Below, piece after piece: positions 26,628-34,252 of a DNA stretch of 64,000 nt (positions within the stretch are counted from its first letter, which is position 1; the number at the start of each line of letters is the position of its first letter). Origin of the DNA: Acidobacteriota bacterium (GTDB lineage: Bacteria; Acidobacteriota; UBA6911; RPQK01; DATIPO01); contig DATIPQ010000005.1 of the NCBI GenBank assembly GCA_035471785.1, forward strand, positions 114,955 to 178,954. The letters run 5' to 3'. The translations under genes were made by a program, and so were the position numbers. The notes below the pieces were generated by a model. That model was not told the DNA's origin. It did no database searches and worked only from the letters and a program-made list of their open reading frames with translations.

Positions 26628-28544
26628 GTGAACCCCTATCTGAACCGGGCCATGATCCGCCAGTCCGAGGACTTCTTCGGACGCAAGGCCGAGATTTCGC
26701 GAATCCTCTCCCGTCTGGGAGCCGATCCGCCCCAGAGCGTCTCGGTGGTGGGGGAACGGCGCATCGGCAAATCGTCTCTGCTCTTTCATCTCACCGACTC
26801 CAAGGTGCTGGCAGAATCGCTGTCCCCTTCCGGCATCCTCCCCATCGTGGTCTTCCTGGACTGCCAGCAATTGCAGGGCGTCTCGGTGGATGAGTTCTTC
26901 CAGTTGGTGGTCCGCCGCATTCAGCGCAGCCATCCCCGGCTGGGCCGGGAGGAAGGCGAAAGCTACGCCGGTTTTCGCGACCTCTTGGAGGAAATCTCCG
27001 AAAGCGGCCTGCGCCTGGCGCTGCTGCTGGACGAGTTCGACGCCGTTACCTCCAACCCGACCTTCGGACCCGACTTCTATGCCTTTCTGCGATCGATGGC
27101 CAACAACTATCCGGTGGCCTATGTGACCACTTCAAAGACCGAATTGCAGCGACTCTGCTTTTCCGAAGAGATCTCCGACTCGCCCTTCTTCAATATTTTC
27201 TCCAACCTCTATCTTCGTCCCTTCCGCACCTCTGAGGCGCAGGAACTGATCGAACGTCCCTCTCGGCGTCAGGGAAGGCCCTTGCGCGAGCACGGGCAAC
27301 GCATCATCGGCATGGCGGGACTCTTTCCCCTCTACCTACAGATCGCCTGTTCGGCCTGTTGGGAGAGCCTGGCTGAGGACCAGCACCTGGATTGGCCTCA
27401 GGTCGAGATGCGCTTTCTAGAAGAAGCCGCGCCCCATTTCGATTACTTCTGGGAGCAGTGCGGGGAGGACGCGCAGCGGGTGCTGGCAGCGCTCCTTCAA
27501 GGACGGCAGCCTCAGCCCGAGGACCGCTATCTGTGCCAGGGATTGCAGCGCCAGGGCTACTTGCTGGCCGACGACGATGCGTCATACCGGCTCTTCTCGC
27601 CCTTCTTCGAAGCTCACCTCAAGCAAAAGGCCTCCAGCGCCACCCGAGAAACGCGCCGCAAACAGGAACCGCATCAGCAGACCACGCTGCTGCGTCCCGG
27701 CAGCCGCGTCAACCAGTACCGGATACTCTCCAAGGCGGGGGAAGGGGGAATGGGCGTGATCTATTGCGCCGAGGACTCCGCCCTTGATCGCCGGGTAGCT
27801 CTCAAGTTCATCCTGCCCCAGGCCAACTCGCAGGAGTCCTCGCGCCGCCGCTTTCTGCAAGAGGCCCGCGCCGCGGCGGCCCTCAGCCATCCCCGCATCA
27901 CCTCGGTCTATGAACTCTTCGAATATGAGGACCAGATCGTGCTGGTGATGGAATGGATTGAAGGGCGCTCCCTCAAGGAATGGGTGAAAGAGCAGGGTCC
28001 GGTGGACTGGAAGCGGATGACCGGCTGGATGATCGAGGTTTGCGAAGGGTTGGAAGAAGCCCACGCCCGGGGTATCGTCCACCGCGACATCAAGTCGTCC
28101 AACATCATGATCGGCCAGGAGGAGCGAGCCAAGATCACCGACTTCGGCTTGGCCAAGCACCGGCGCCCCAGCGCCGACAGCACCGACCTCACCCAGCAAG
28201 GCGCCCTGCTGGGAACCATCGATTACATTTCGCCGGAACAAGCCCACGGCGACGAGGTGGACGGCCGAAGCGACCTCTTCTCGCTGGGAGTCGTTTATTT
28301 CGAGGGCCTGACGGGATGCCTGCCCTTCCACCGCCGCAGCCCGGGCGCCACCTTGCGGGCCATCTTCGAAGAAGCGCCGCCCTATCTCGGACTCTATCAA
28401 GTGGCTCAGGCCGAACGCATCGACCGGGTGTTGCGCCGCATGCTGGAAAAGGAACCCGAGCGGCGTTATCCGTCGGCTGCAGAGGTTAAGAAAGACCTGC
28501 GCAAACTGCTGCGCAAGCGCGGCATACTCGACTGGCTCTCCTGA
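26628..28544 (+). CDS. P-loop ATPase - Ser/Thr protein kinase fusion
   Basis: About 638 residues from GTG (MNPYLNRAMI...); GTG 26577 would add 17. N-terminal P-loop ATPase of the ORC/STAND-like group: an FFGRK entry motif (about 16-20), Walker A GERRIGKSS (42-50), Walker B LALLLDEFD (about 137-145), to about 330. A linker rich in Lys, Arg and Gln follows, then a complete eukaryotic-type kinase (about 365-630): GEGGMG loop, K393 in VALKFI, HRD at 485-487, DFG from D505, and GTIDYISPEQ. All catalytic residues are present. There is no membrane helix, so it is cytosolic. The ATPase half presumably senses or oligomerises and controls the kinase, which is inference. Confidence 0.85.
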   Translation: MNPYLNRAMIRQSEDFFGRKAEISRILSRLGADPPQSVSVVGERRIGKSSLLFHLTDSKVLAESLSPSGILPIVVFLDCQQLQGVSVDEFFQLVVRRIQRSHPRLGREEGESYAGFRDLLEEISESGLRLALLLDEFDAVTSNPTFGPDFYAFLRSMANNYPVAYVTTSKTELQRLCFSEEISDSPFFNIFSNLYLRPFRTSEAQELIERPSRRQGRPLREHGQRIIGMAGLFPLYLQIACSACWESLAEDQHLDWPQVEMRFLEEAAPHFDYFWEQCGEDAQRVLAALLQGRQPQPEDRYLCQGLQRQGYLLADDDASYRLFSPFFEAHLKQKASSATRETRRKQEPHQQTTLLRPGSRVNQYRILSKAGEGGMGVIYCAEDSALDRRVALKFILPQANSQESSRRRFLQEARAAAALSHPRITSVYELFEYEDQIVLVMEWIEGRSLKEWVKEQGPVDWKRMTGWMIEVCEGLEEAHARGIVHRDIKSSNIMIGQEERAKITDFGLAKHRRPSADSTDLTQQGALLGTIDYISPEQAHGDEVDGRSDLFSLGVVYFEGLTGCLPFHRRSPGATLRAIFEEAPPYLGLYQVAQAERIDRVLRRMLEKEPERRYPSAAEVKKDLRKLLRKRGILDWLS

Positions 28545-28609
28545 ACGGATCTTCCGCGCCCAAGCCGCGGGCCCCATCAATCTCACAGATGAAACAGACG
28601 GATTTGCAG

Positions 28610-28638
28610 TTGATGAAACGACAATGCCGCGCTATAAT
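28610..28638 (+). promoter_or_regulatory. Strong sigma-70-type promoter
   Basis: TTGATG, a 17-base spacer, then a perfect TATAAT, located about 57 bases before the thioredoxin-like gene. Confidence 0.65.
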
Positions 28639-28694
28639 TACGAGACTAATTCCGCAAGACTTTAGGCCTATCCCATTCGATGAGGAGTCTTTAG

Positions 28695-29234
28695 ATGAGC
28701 AAGCAGAAGAGAGACTGGTATTTCATCACCCTGCACGTGTTCCTGGTGCTTCTGGCCGCTTTGGTGGGTTGGCTGAGCTTTCAGAACTGGCAGATGCAGG
28801 CCCGCCTCACTCCCACGCCTCGGCCTCAACTTGAGCCGGGCGAAGAAGTGCCGGCAGTAGTGGCCAAGGCCACCGACGGAAGTGAAACCACGGTCGATTT
28901 CCAAGGCCAGCAGGACACCCTGCTCTTCATCTTCAACACCACTTGCCCCGTGTGCAAGAACAACCAGGGCAATTGGAAAGACGTCTATCAGCGGGCCTCT
29001 GACCGCTACAACATCGTGGGCATCAGCCTCGACACCGAGGAGGCCACGGCAGCCTACATCGAGGAATTCCAACTGCCCTATCAGGTGGTCTTCCCCGACC
29101 CTCAGGAGTTTGCCAAGAACTTCAAGGTCAGCGCCATCCCCACCACCATCCACGTCGGAAAGGACGGCAAGGTCAAGAGCACCACCCTGGGCATGCTGCC
29201 CGACGGCTACCTGAAAGAGCTCTCCCTCAAGTAG
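28695..29234 (+). CDS. Membrane-anchored TlpA/ResA-like thiol-disulfide protein
   Basis: 179-residue redoxin with an N-terminal membrane anchor (about 9-29) and a periplasmic thioredoxin-fold domain of the AhpC/TSA-TlpA type. The redox pair is C84 and C87 in NTTCPVCKNN, and the cis-proline lies in SAIPTTIHV. GAGGAG is seven bases before the ATG. A CPVC active site and the anchor fit a reductant for periplasmic disulfides, for example in cytochrome maturation, but no such client gene is next to it. It ends 13 bases from the convergent transporter gene. Confidence 0.85.
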   Translation: MSKQKRDWYFITLHVFLVLLAALVGWLSFQNWQMQARLTPTPRPQLEPGEEVPAVVAKATDGSETTVDFQGQQDTLLFIFNTTCPVCKNNQGNWKDVYQRASDRYNIVGISLDTEEATAAYIEEFQLPYQVVFPDPQEFAKNFKVSAIPTTIHVGKDGKVKSTTLGMLPDGYLKELSLK

Positions 29235-29247
29235 AGGGCGTCGCTTC

Positions 29248-31536
29248 CTACGTTTCCTGACTGGCTGGAGGCTCCTCTTCGTCCGCCTCGTTCCGCTGGC
29301 TCTTGAGCTCCTCCAGCGATATCTGGATGGAATGGTTGGAGTGCAGCAACTCGTCGAGGACCTCTTCGCGCGTGCGGGATTCCTCTGTGTGGTGCTCTTC
29401 CGACTGCTCGATAAAGGGCCAGAGTTTGCGGCGGACCTCCTGCGGCAGCACGCTTTCAAGGTATTCCAGCGCCGTGCCCCGCAGCTTGCTGTCGCGGGTG
29501 TGGAGCCCGCGGAACGCCAGTTTGAGCGGTTCCCGCGGCAAGGTCAGGGAGAGCAGGGTGAAGACGTGCTCCATGCTTCGGGTGGTGCGGTCGCGCAAGA
29601 CTTCGTCCACGATCAGGCACTCGTCCTGCTCGCCGGTCCCGTCCAGCAGGCGCTGACTTTCCCAGATGCGCCTGTCCACGTCCACTTCTTTGAGGACGGC
29701 TTTGAAGACGCTTTGCTCCTCCAGCGTAATGTGGTCATTGCGCGATTTGACGAAGGCCAGGGCCCGTCCCGTCTGAAAGCGGACCTCGAAGCGGGGGTCG
29801 TCAAGAGCCTTCATCAGTCCCTGGGCCACCCTGCGGGAGGGGGCAAAGGCCAAAACGCGGGGCAAGCGGCGGCGAATGGCGAAGTCCTTCTCCCGGTCCA
29901 GCAGGGCGTCCAGAAGCTGCCCCTGCACCTTGGGTGCAATGTTGCGCAGCGCCCGGATGGCCTTGGGAGCCACTTGATCCCAAGCCAGCAGCGGAACCAC
30001 GTGGGAAGTCAGGTGGGGATCGAGCATGTCCTCCTCTTCCAGGACCTGGCCGATCTGGCGGGCGTCCTTGGACCGAAGGCGGCTGATCTTGGCCAGCAGA
30101 GGATCGGTGCAGTCCGCCTCATCGCCGTCCGCTGCGCTCTTCTCGACCGGACTCTCCTCCTCGCCTGGCTGCTCTTGGACTTCCCGGCCGTCCTCCTCAG
30201 AGGCAAGCGTCTGGGTATCGTCGAGATGCTCCTTCAGATCGAAGGACGTCATGGTCTGCATCATGATGGTGCGGGTGGTGCGGTCCTGGGCCACGGAGAG
30301 GTCGAGTTCCATGGCGCGGTTGGCCATGCTGCGCTCCAGGGCGCTGACGTAGCCTTGCCCCAGCCGATGAGAAATGAACAGCGCCGCCAGGGAGAAGGCG
30401 ACCGCCATGATCATCATGACCGGCTCGGCGCGGCTGCCCAGGTAGAGGAGCAAGAAGACCAGTCCGCCGCCCACGGCGTCCCCCAGGCGCTCGAATCCGA
30501 CGTCGATCAAGCCTTTGGTGGCCCGCTTGTCACGCTCGGCGATGGGCGTGAAGAAGAGCTCGTAGCTGGAGCGGAAGAGAGAACTGCGGACAACCGATTC
30601 GCCGGCCCGTGCCAGGGCCGAGGCCATCAATCCCGGGACCGCCAGCACTGTTCCCGCGCCCAGCAGAGTCATTCCCGGCAGCATGGCCGCGGTTCGGGAG
30701 ATGCCCAGGCCGTGCAGCGAGCGCTTGCTGAGCAGGGTCTGGACCAGGAAGGTCAGCAGTGCGACGCCGGTGTAGAAAAGGGCGAAGAAGCGCAGCAGGG
30801 GCTCGCCGCGCTGGAAGCTCTGCTCGGCCCAGGACTTGAAGACGTAGTCGAGCAGGGCCGCCGTGACCGTTCCCACCAGGATGAGCAAGGCCAGGTTGCG
30901 CAGGTAGGGAGCGCGCCGCAGCAACCTGAGGCCGGTGGCCGGACTCTGGGCGGCGCCGTCGGCTTGCCCCTCGGGAAGTTGCAGCCGTTGCACCGAGGCC
31001 GCGCAGAAAAAGTGCAGCCCGGCCAGGATGGGCAGCATGGAAGCCACGCTGAGATAGACGGCGGCCCGTTCCGCCATCAGTCCGCCGATGAGTCCGCCCA
31101 GAGTGGCGCCGCCCGCCACCCGCGCGATGTGCTTGCGGGCCGCGCGCGGATCGAGGCGCTCGTTGAACATCGACCAGAATCCCGACACCAGCACCGATCC
31201 GAAGGCGGCGATGTGCAGGTAGAAGAGCACGGCGGCCAGCCGCGGAGAGACCTGAAGAACGCCCCACAGTCCGATCTGCAGCACGGCGCTGGCGGCAAAG
31301 GCCGCGGGAATAAGGCGGCCCGGCGTGAGGCGGGTCATGAAGGTGGTGGCGGCCAGCACCACGGCGATGGAGAAGAGCGCCGAGCCCACCAGCATGAGGG
31401 GAAGGGAAGTGACGTCATAATGGCTGAGAAAAAGGGCGTCCCGGGCCGCCTTGCCGGCCAATTGATGGGCGATCATGGCTCCTGCCGTCACAGCGGCGGC
31501 CAAGACCACCTTTTGGGTTTCCGTAGGCCCGCTCAT
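29248..31536 (-). CDS. Npt/ATP-ADP translocase-like transporter with HEAT-like tail
   Basis: 762 residues. The first about 410 form a 12-helix-type membrane region of the nucleotide-translocase (Npt1/Npt2)/MFS group, with ELFFTPIAERDKRATKGLIDV (about 335-355) as the recognisable family stretch. An acidic linker (about 445-490) follows, then about 250 soluble residues with HEAT-like helix pairs (VAPKVQGQLLDALLDREKDF, LPRVLAFAPSRRVAQGLMKA). Fusions of this type occur in free-living bacteria, where the transported substrate is not known; host ATP import is not implied. Family assignment is good, transport specificity is not. Confidence 0.75.
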   Translation of the reverse strand: MSGPTETQKVVLAAAVTAGAMIAHQLAGKAARDALFLSHYDVTSLPLMLVGSALFSIAVVLAATTFMTRLTPGRLIPAAFAASAVLQIGLWGVLQVSPRLAAVLFYLHIAAFGSVLVSGFWSMFNERLDPRAARKHIARVAGGATLGGLIGGLMAERAAVYLSVASMLPILAGLHFFCAASVQRLQLPEGQADGAAQSPATGLRLLRRAPYLRNLALLILVGTVTAALLDYVFKSWAEQSFQRGEPLLRFFALFYTGVALLTFLVQTLLSKRSLHGLGISRTAAMLPGMTLLGAGTVLAVPGLMASALARAGESVVRSSLFRSSYELFFTPIAERDKRATKGLIDVGFERLGDAVGGGLVFLLLYLGSRAEPVMMIMAVAFSLAALFISHRLGQGYVSALERSMANRAMELDLSVAQDRTTRTIMMQTMTSFDLKEHLDDTQTLASEEDGREVQEQPGEEESPVEKSAADGDEADCTDPLLAKISRLRSKDARQIGQVLEEEDMLDPHLTSHVVPLLAWDQVAPKAIRALRNIAPKVQGQLLDALLDREKDFAIRRRLPRVLAFAPSRRVAQGLMKALDDPRFEVRFQTGRALAFVKSRNDHITLEEQSVFKAVLKEVDVDRRIWESQRLLDGTGEQDECLIVDEVLRDRTTRSMEHVFTLLSLTLPREPLKLAFRGLHTRDSKLRGTALEYLESVLPQEVRRKLWPFIEQSEEHHTEESRTREEVLDELLHSNHSIQISLEELKSQRNEADEEEPPASQET

Positions 31537-31573
31537 CTTCCCTCCATGAGTGCCACATCATAAAGGTCCAGGC

Positions 31574-31662
31574 GACCTTTGGTCGAACTCCCAACGCCCA
31601 ATCCGACCTTCGGTCGAGCTCCCAAGGGCCAATTCCCGACTCGCAAGCCCGTTACTTGGGAG
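31574..31662 (-). terminator. Repeat-rich hairpin after the redox operon
   Basis: Two near-identical units (31574-31594 and 31605-31625), each holding a small GACC..GGTC dyad followed by CTCCCAA. CTCCCAAG (31619-31626) can pair with CTTGGGAG (31655-31662). It lies downstream of the leftward redox operon and upstream of the transporter gene, so termination of the operon is the natural reading. Confidence 0.4.
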
Positions 31663-31711
31663 TTGGGAGTAGTTGGGAGTTGGTCGTTGTTCGTTGAAAA
31701 TTGCCAAGCCT

Positions 31712-32458
31712 TCAGCGGCGCAGGCGGCGGATGTTTGAGGGAGAGGCCTTGATGACCAGCCAGTTTCCATGGCGCTCGACTTCGCCGTTGACCCGCACGG
31801 GGACGCCGATGCGGTCGAGGATGGCCTGGTTGACCGGCTGGCCCTGAGAATCGAGCAACAGCAAAAGCAGTTGGCGGTCGCCGCTTCCGATGCGCAGCAA
31901 AGGCGGGATGCCTCCCCGGATGCAGTTGATGGCGCAGGACTTGTGGACTTTGCCCCGGCCGGGATTCATCACCCCCAGGTAACACTTGCTGTCGACGATC
32001 TCGCCCACCAGCGCCCACTCCCCCAAGGGCTGGGGATGGGGAAGGGGCAAGGCGGCATCCAAAGCGGCGGGGCGGACCGATCCCGGCACCGCCTCCAGCA
32101 TCCAGGTCAACCCCCGCTGAATGAGGGTGGCCCGCAACTCCACGGCCTGGCCGTCGCGTCCGCTGACGGTTTCTTCGGCTCCGAACTTGCCGGGATGGAC
32201 CAGGGGCACGTTGGTTTCTTTGCCGTCCTCGCCGGCCACCACTATCGAGGGGACGGGAGCCTCGGCCAAGCGGCCCTTCCAGGTCTGCAGGTTGCCGAAA
32301 TCAAAAAAGGAGGCGGCGAAAGGGGACTGCATCATGGCCAGTCCCGCACCCAGCAGCACCGCGATCAGCAGCAGAAGCGCCACCCGAGTGCGCAGGAAAG
32401 AGGCGATTCCGGGCGGAGCCTTTTCCTGGAATCCGATGTAGAACTCCTTGTCAGCCAT
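31712..32458 (-). CDS. Membrane-anchored hypothetical protein of the Rieske operon
   Basis: 248 residues with one N-terminal membrane helix (about 26-45) and a soluble, presumably periplasmic, domain. A compact cysteine motif lies at C159, C175 and C179 (DSKCYLGVMNPGRGK, then KSCAINCIRGGIPP), which resembles a conserved element in proteins encoded next to Rieske/ferric-reductase genes. The C-terminal part (about 195-240) looks like a small OB-type beta domain. Its ATG overlaps the stop of the Rieske gene (ATGGCTGA), so translation is coupled. It may be a redox partner or assembly factor; no catalytic function can be named. Confidence 0.75.
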   Translation of the reverse strand: MADKEFYIGFQEKAPPGIASFLRTRVALLLLIAVLLGAGLAMMQSPFAASFFDFGNLQTWKGRLAEAPVPSIVVAGEDGKETNVPLVHPGKFGAEETVSGRDGQAVELRATLIQRGLTWMLEAVPGSVRPAALDAALPLPHPQPLGEWALVGEIVDSKCYLGVMNPGRGKVHKSCAINCIRGGIPPLLRIGSGDRQLLLLLLDSQGQPVNQAILDRIGVPVRVNGEVERHGNWLVIKASPSNIRRLRR

Positions 32459-33509
32459 TGCCGGCCTCCTCAGCGGCTTGCTCCAGGCGGATGGGCTCGA
32501 CCGGGGTTCCCGGCGGGTTGGGGGTGTGGTGGACGAGGATGCGTCCATTGACCAGGCGAAGGTCGAAGGTGGGGATCTTTTCCTTGAAGGGAGGCGGCGA
32601 GTCTCCGCTCGCGGGACGATACTGGTAGCCGTGCCAGGGACAGGTGATGCAGCCGTCCACGATCTTGCCCTCGCCCAGCGGTCCGGCCTGGTGGCGGCAC
32701 ACGTTGGAGACGGCCGAGATCTTGCCGTCGTAGCGGAAAATGGCCACCCGTTCGCCCTGCACGGTGATGATCTTGGCCCGCTTCTCTTGGATGTCGTCGG
32801 GAGATCCGGCGTCCACCCAGCCCTGGGGGTTGGCGGACATCTCACGGTCCAGCGGACGCTGACGCTGGGCCGCCATCAGGTGCAGCCCCACGATCCAGAC
32901 CACGCCCGCCGTCAGCAGCAGCCCCAGCCAGGGACTGGTTTCGTCCTGCAGCACGCCCAGCGCCACGTGCAGCACCAGCAGACCGTAAGCCAGGTAGACC
33001 AGCATGTGCAGAGCCTTCCAGACAGGCGGCGTCAGGGCGTTGAGCCAGAAGTCGTGGCTGGTGGCCGCCATCAGGAAGAGGACGACCAGGGCCGCGAAAC
33101 CCAGGGTCTGAAAGGGAAAGTCGTGCAGCGATCCGTAGGCGGTGTTGGAAGCGAAGAGCGAAACCAGCGGGTTCATTTCGCCGAAGGCGTGGAACTGGAT
33201 CATCGACAACGATGCGTGCCCCAGCGCCAAGACGAACGTCATCACGCCCAAATGGCGGCGGTTGTAGAGCAGCGGCAAGAAACGCGGGTCGAGCCGGCTC
33301 AGCGGGCCGATGGAGAGGATGACGTGAAGCATCAGGAAGGCGGCCGTCCCCAGCGCCCGGATGAGCGCGGTCTCGGGCGTGATGTTGGGAAAGTAGGCCA
33401 AGCTGGTACCCAGGAAGGCTGCCAGGTAGAGGGCGATTCCCAGCGCCATCCACAGGTCGTAGCGCTTTTTCTGGCCCGTCCACTGGACGGCTTGGTAGGC
33501 CACGGCCAT
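32451..33509 (-). CDS. Ferric-reductase-like membrane domain fused to Rieske domain
   Basis: 352 residues. An N-terminal ferric-reductase/YedZ-like haem membrane domain (about 20-215) has six or so helices, with histidines at about H62, H98, H168 and H181 as possible b-haem ligands. It is followed by a cytosol- or periplasm-facing Rieske [2Fe-2S] domain with C271-R-H273 and C290-P-W-H293 and the GPLGEGKIVDG spacer. The product should pass electrons between haem and the 2Fe-2S cluster; donor and acceptor are unknown. It is gene three of a four-gene operon with two tiny membrane proteins upstream and a cysteine-motif protein downstream. Confidence 0.85.
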   Translation of the reverse strand: MAVAYQAVQWTGQKKRYDLWMALGIALYLAAFLGTSLAYFPNITPETALIRALGTAAFLMLHVILSIGPLSRLDPRFLPLLYNRRHLGVMTFVLALGHASLSMIQFHAFGEMNPLVSLFASNTAYGSLHDFPFQTLGFAALVVLFLMAATSHDFWLNALTPPVWKALHMLVYLAYGLLVLHVALGVLQDETSPWLGLLLTAGVVWIVGLHLMAAQRQRPLDREMSANPQGWVDAGSPDDIQEKRAKIITVQGERVAIFRYDGKISAVSNVCRHQAGPLGEGKIVDGCITCPWHGYQYRPASGDSPPPFKEKIPTFDLRLVNGRILVHHTPNPPGTPVEPIRLEQAAEEAGNG

Positions 33510-33511
33510 GC

Positions 33512-33694
33512 CTATTGCTCCTCCCCGCCCATGGGTGCCGCAGGGGACTTCGGTACCGCCTCCTCCAGCTCCGAGGGGACGCCCGAAGGCGGCACCTGAG
33601 GACGCGTCAGCAAAGCCAGCGCCAGCATGATCAAGAGCAGCGGACCCAGCAGAAGGAAAATGACCCGATGGCGGCGGCGCTGTTCCCGTATCAT
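33512..33694 (-). CDS. Small single-helix membrane protein
   Basis: 60 residues: a basic start (MIREQRRRHR), one hydrophobic helix (about 11-31) and a Pro/Glu-rich tail. The basic N-terminus predicts N-in topology. A longer frame upstream exists, but its ATG overlaps the preceding stop as ATGA, which supports this start and translational coupling. It ends two bases before the ferric-reductase/Rieske gene and probably supports that complex. Confidence 0.65.
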   Translation of the reverse strand: MIREQRRRHRVIFLLLGPLLLIMLALALLTRPQVPPSGVPSELEEAVPKSPAAPMGGEEQ

Positions 33695-33957
33695 GGCGCG
33701 CCTCCTCCGGCGGCCCGCCGATGGGCGTCCTCCGGCTCGGGGGGACGGTCGCTCCCCCGGCGCAGGCGGCTGAGCAGCAGAGGCCACAGGGCTGCCGACC
33801 CCGGAATGATCAAGAGACGGAATCCCCAACTGCCTTCTCGAGCCGCCGGATCGATGCGTCCCACCCAGCGAAAAGCGAAGAGCAGCGCAAACACCACTCC
33901 GGCCAACGAGTAGAGTCCGAGGACTGCCAACAGAATCGTAATCGCCGTTTCCAGCAT
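33691..33957 (-). CDS. Small membrane protein, first gene of redox operon
   Basis: 88 residues with a hydrophobic segment at about 3-30, a second at about 47-62, and a basic/Pro-rich tail. No known motif is seen. It opens the four-gene leftward operon and shares ATGA with the next gene. Likely a structural subunit or assembly partner of the haem/Rieske membrane complex; this rests on context only. Confidence 0.6.
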   Translation of the reverse strand: MLETAITILLAVLGLYSLAGVVFALLFAFRWVGRIDPAAREGSWGFRLLIIPGSAALWPLLLSRLRRGSDRPPEPEDAHRRAAGGGAP

Positions 33958-34007
33958 TTCGCGAAAGTTTACCTCAGAATAGATCTCAAGGCCATTAACC
34001 CGTTTAG

Positions 34008-34169
34008 CCGCATTTCTAGCGGGTTATCTACTGCGAAGCCGAATCTTCCGCGCTGACTGCGACTGCTCGAAGTACCAGTAGGGCAGGCCTGCGCGGGCCC
34101 CGTTCGCGACGCCCACATAGAAGCACGACGCCTGCGGCTTCTCGCGACGACAACCCGCCAGAAATGCGG
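34008..34169. repeat. Small element with 18-bp terminal inverted repeats
   Basis: An 18-base arm (34008-34025) containing GCATTTCTAGCGGG is matched in inverse by 34152-34169 with one mismatch. About 126 bases lie between and hold no credible gene. The size and arms are like a miniature inverted-repeat element, but no target duplication could be recognised. The 295-base spacer between the redox operon and the debranching gene holds nothing else. Confidence 0.4.
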
Positions 34170-34252
34170 GCTGGGCGCCATGGGGCGTAGTCTACCCGCC
34201 CCGCCCTAGGTGCGAGCGCCGTACCATGTTTTGTGACGGCGCGAGTTGCGGA

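Noticed and set aside
29332-31563. 743-codon open frame antisense to the Npt-like gene
   Set aside because: The translation is Gln/Gly/His-rich with no domain, and the opposite strand has a clear membrane protein.
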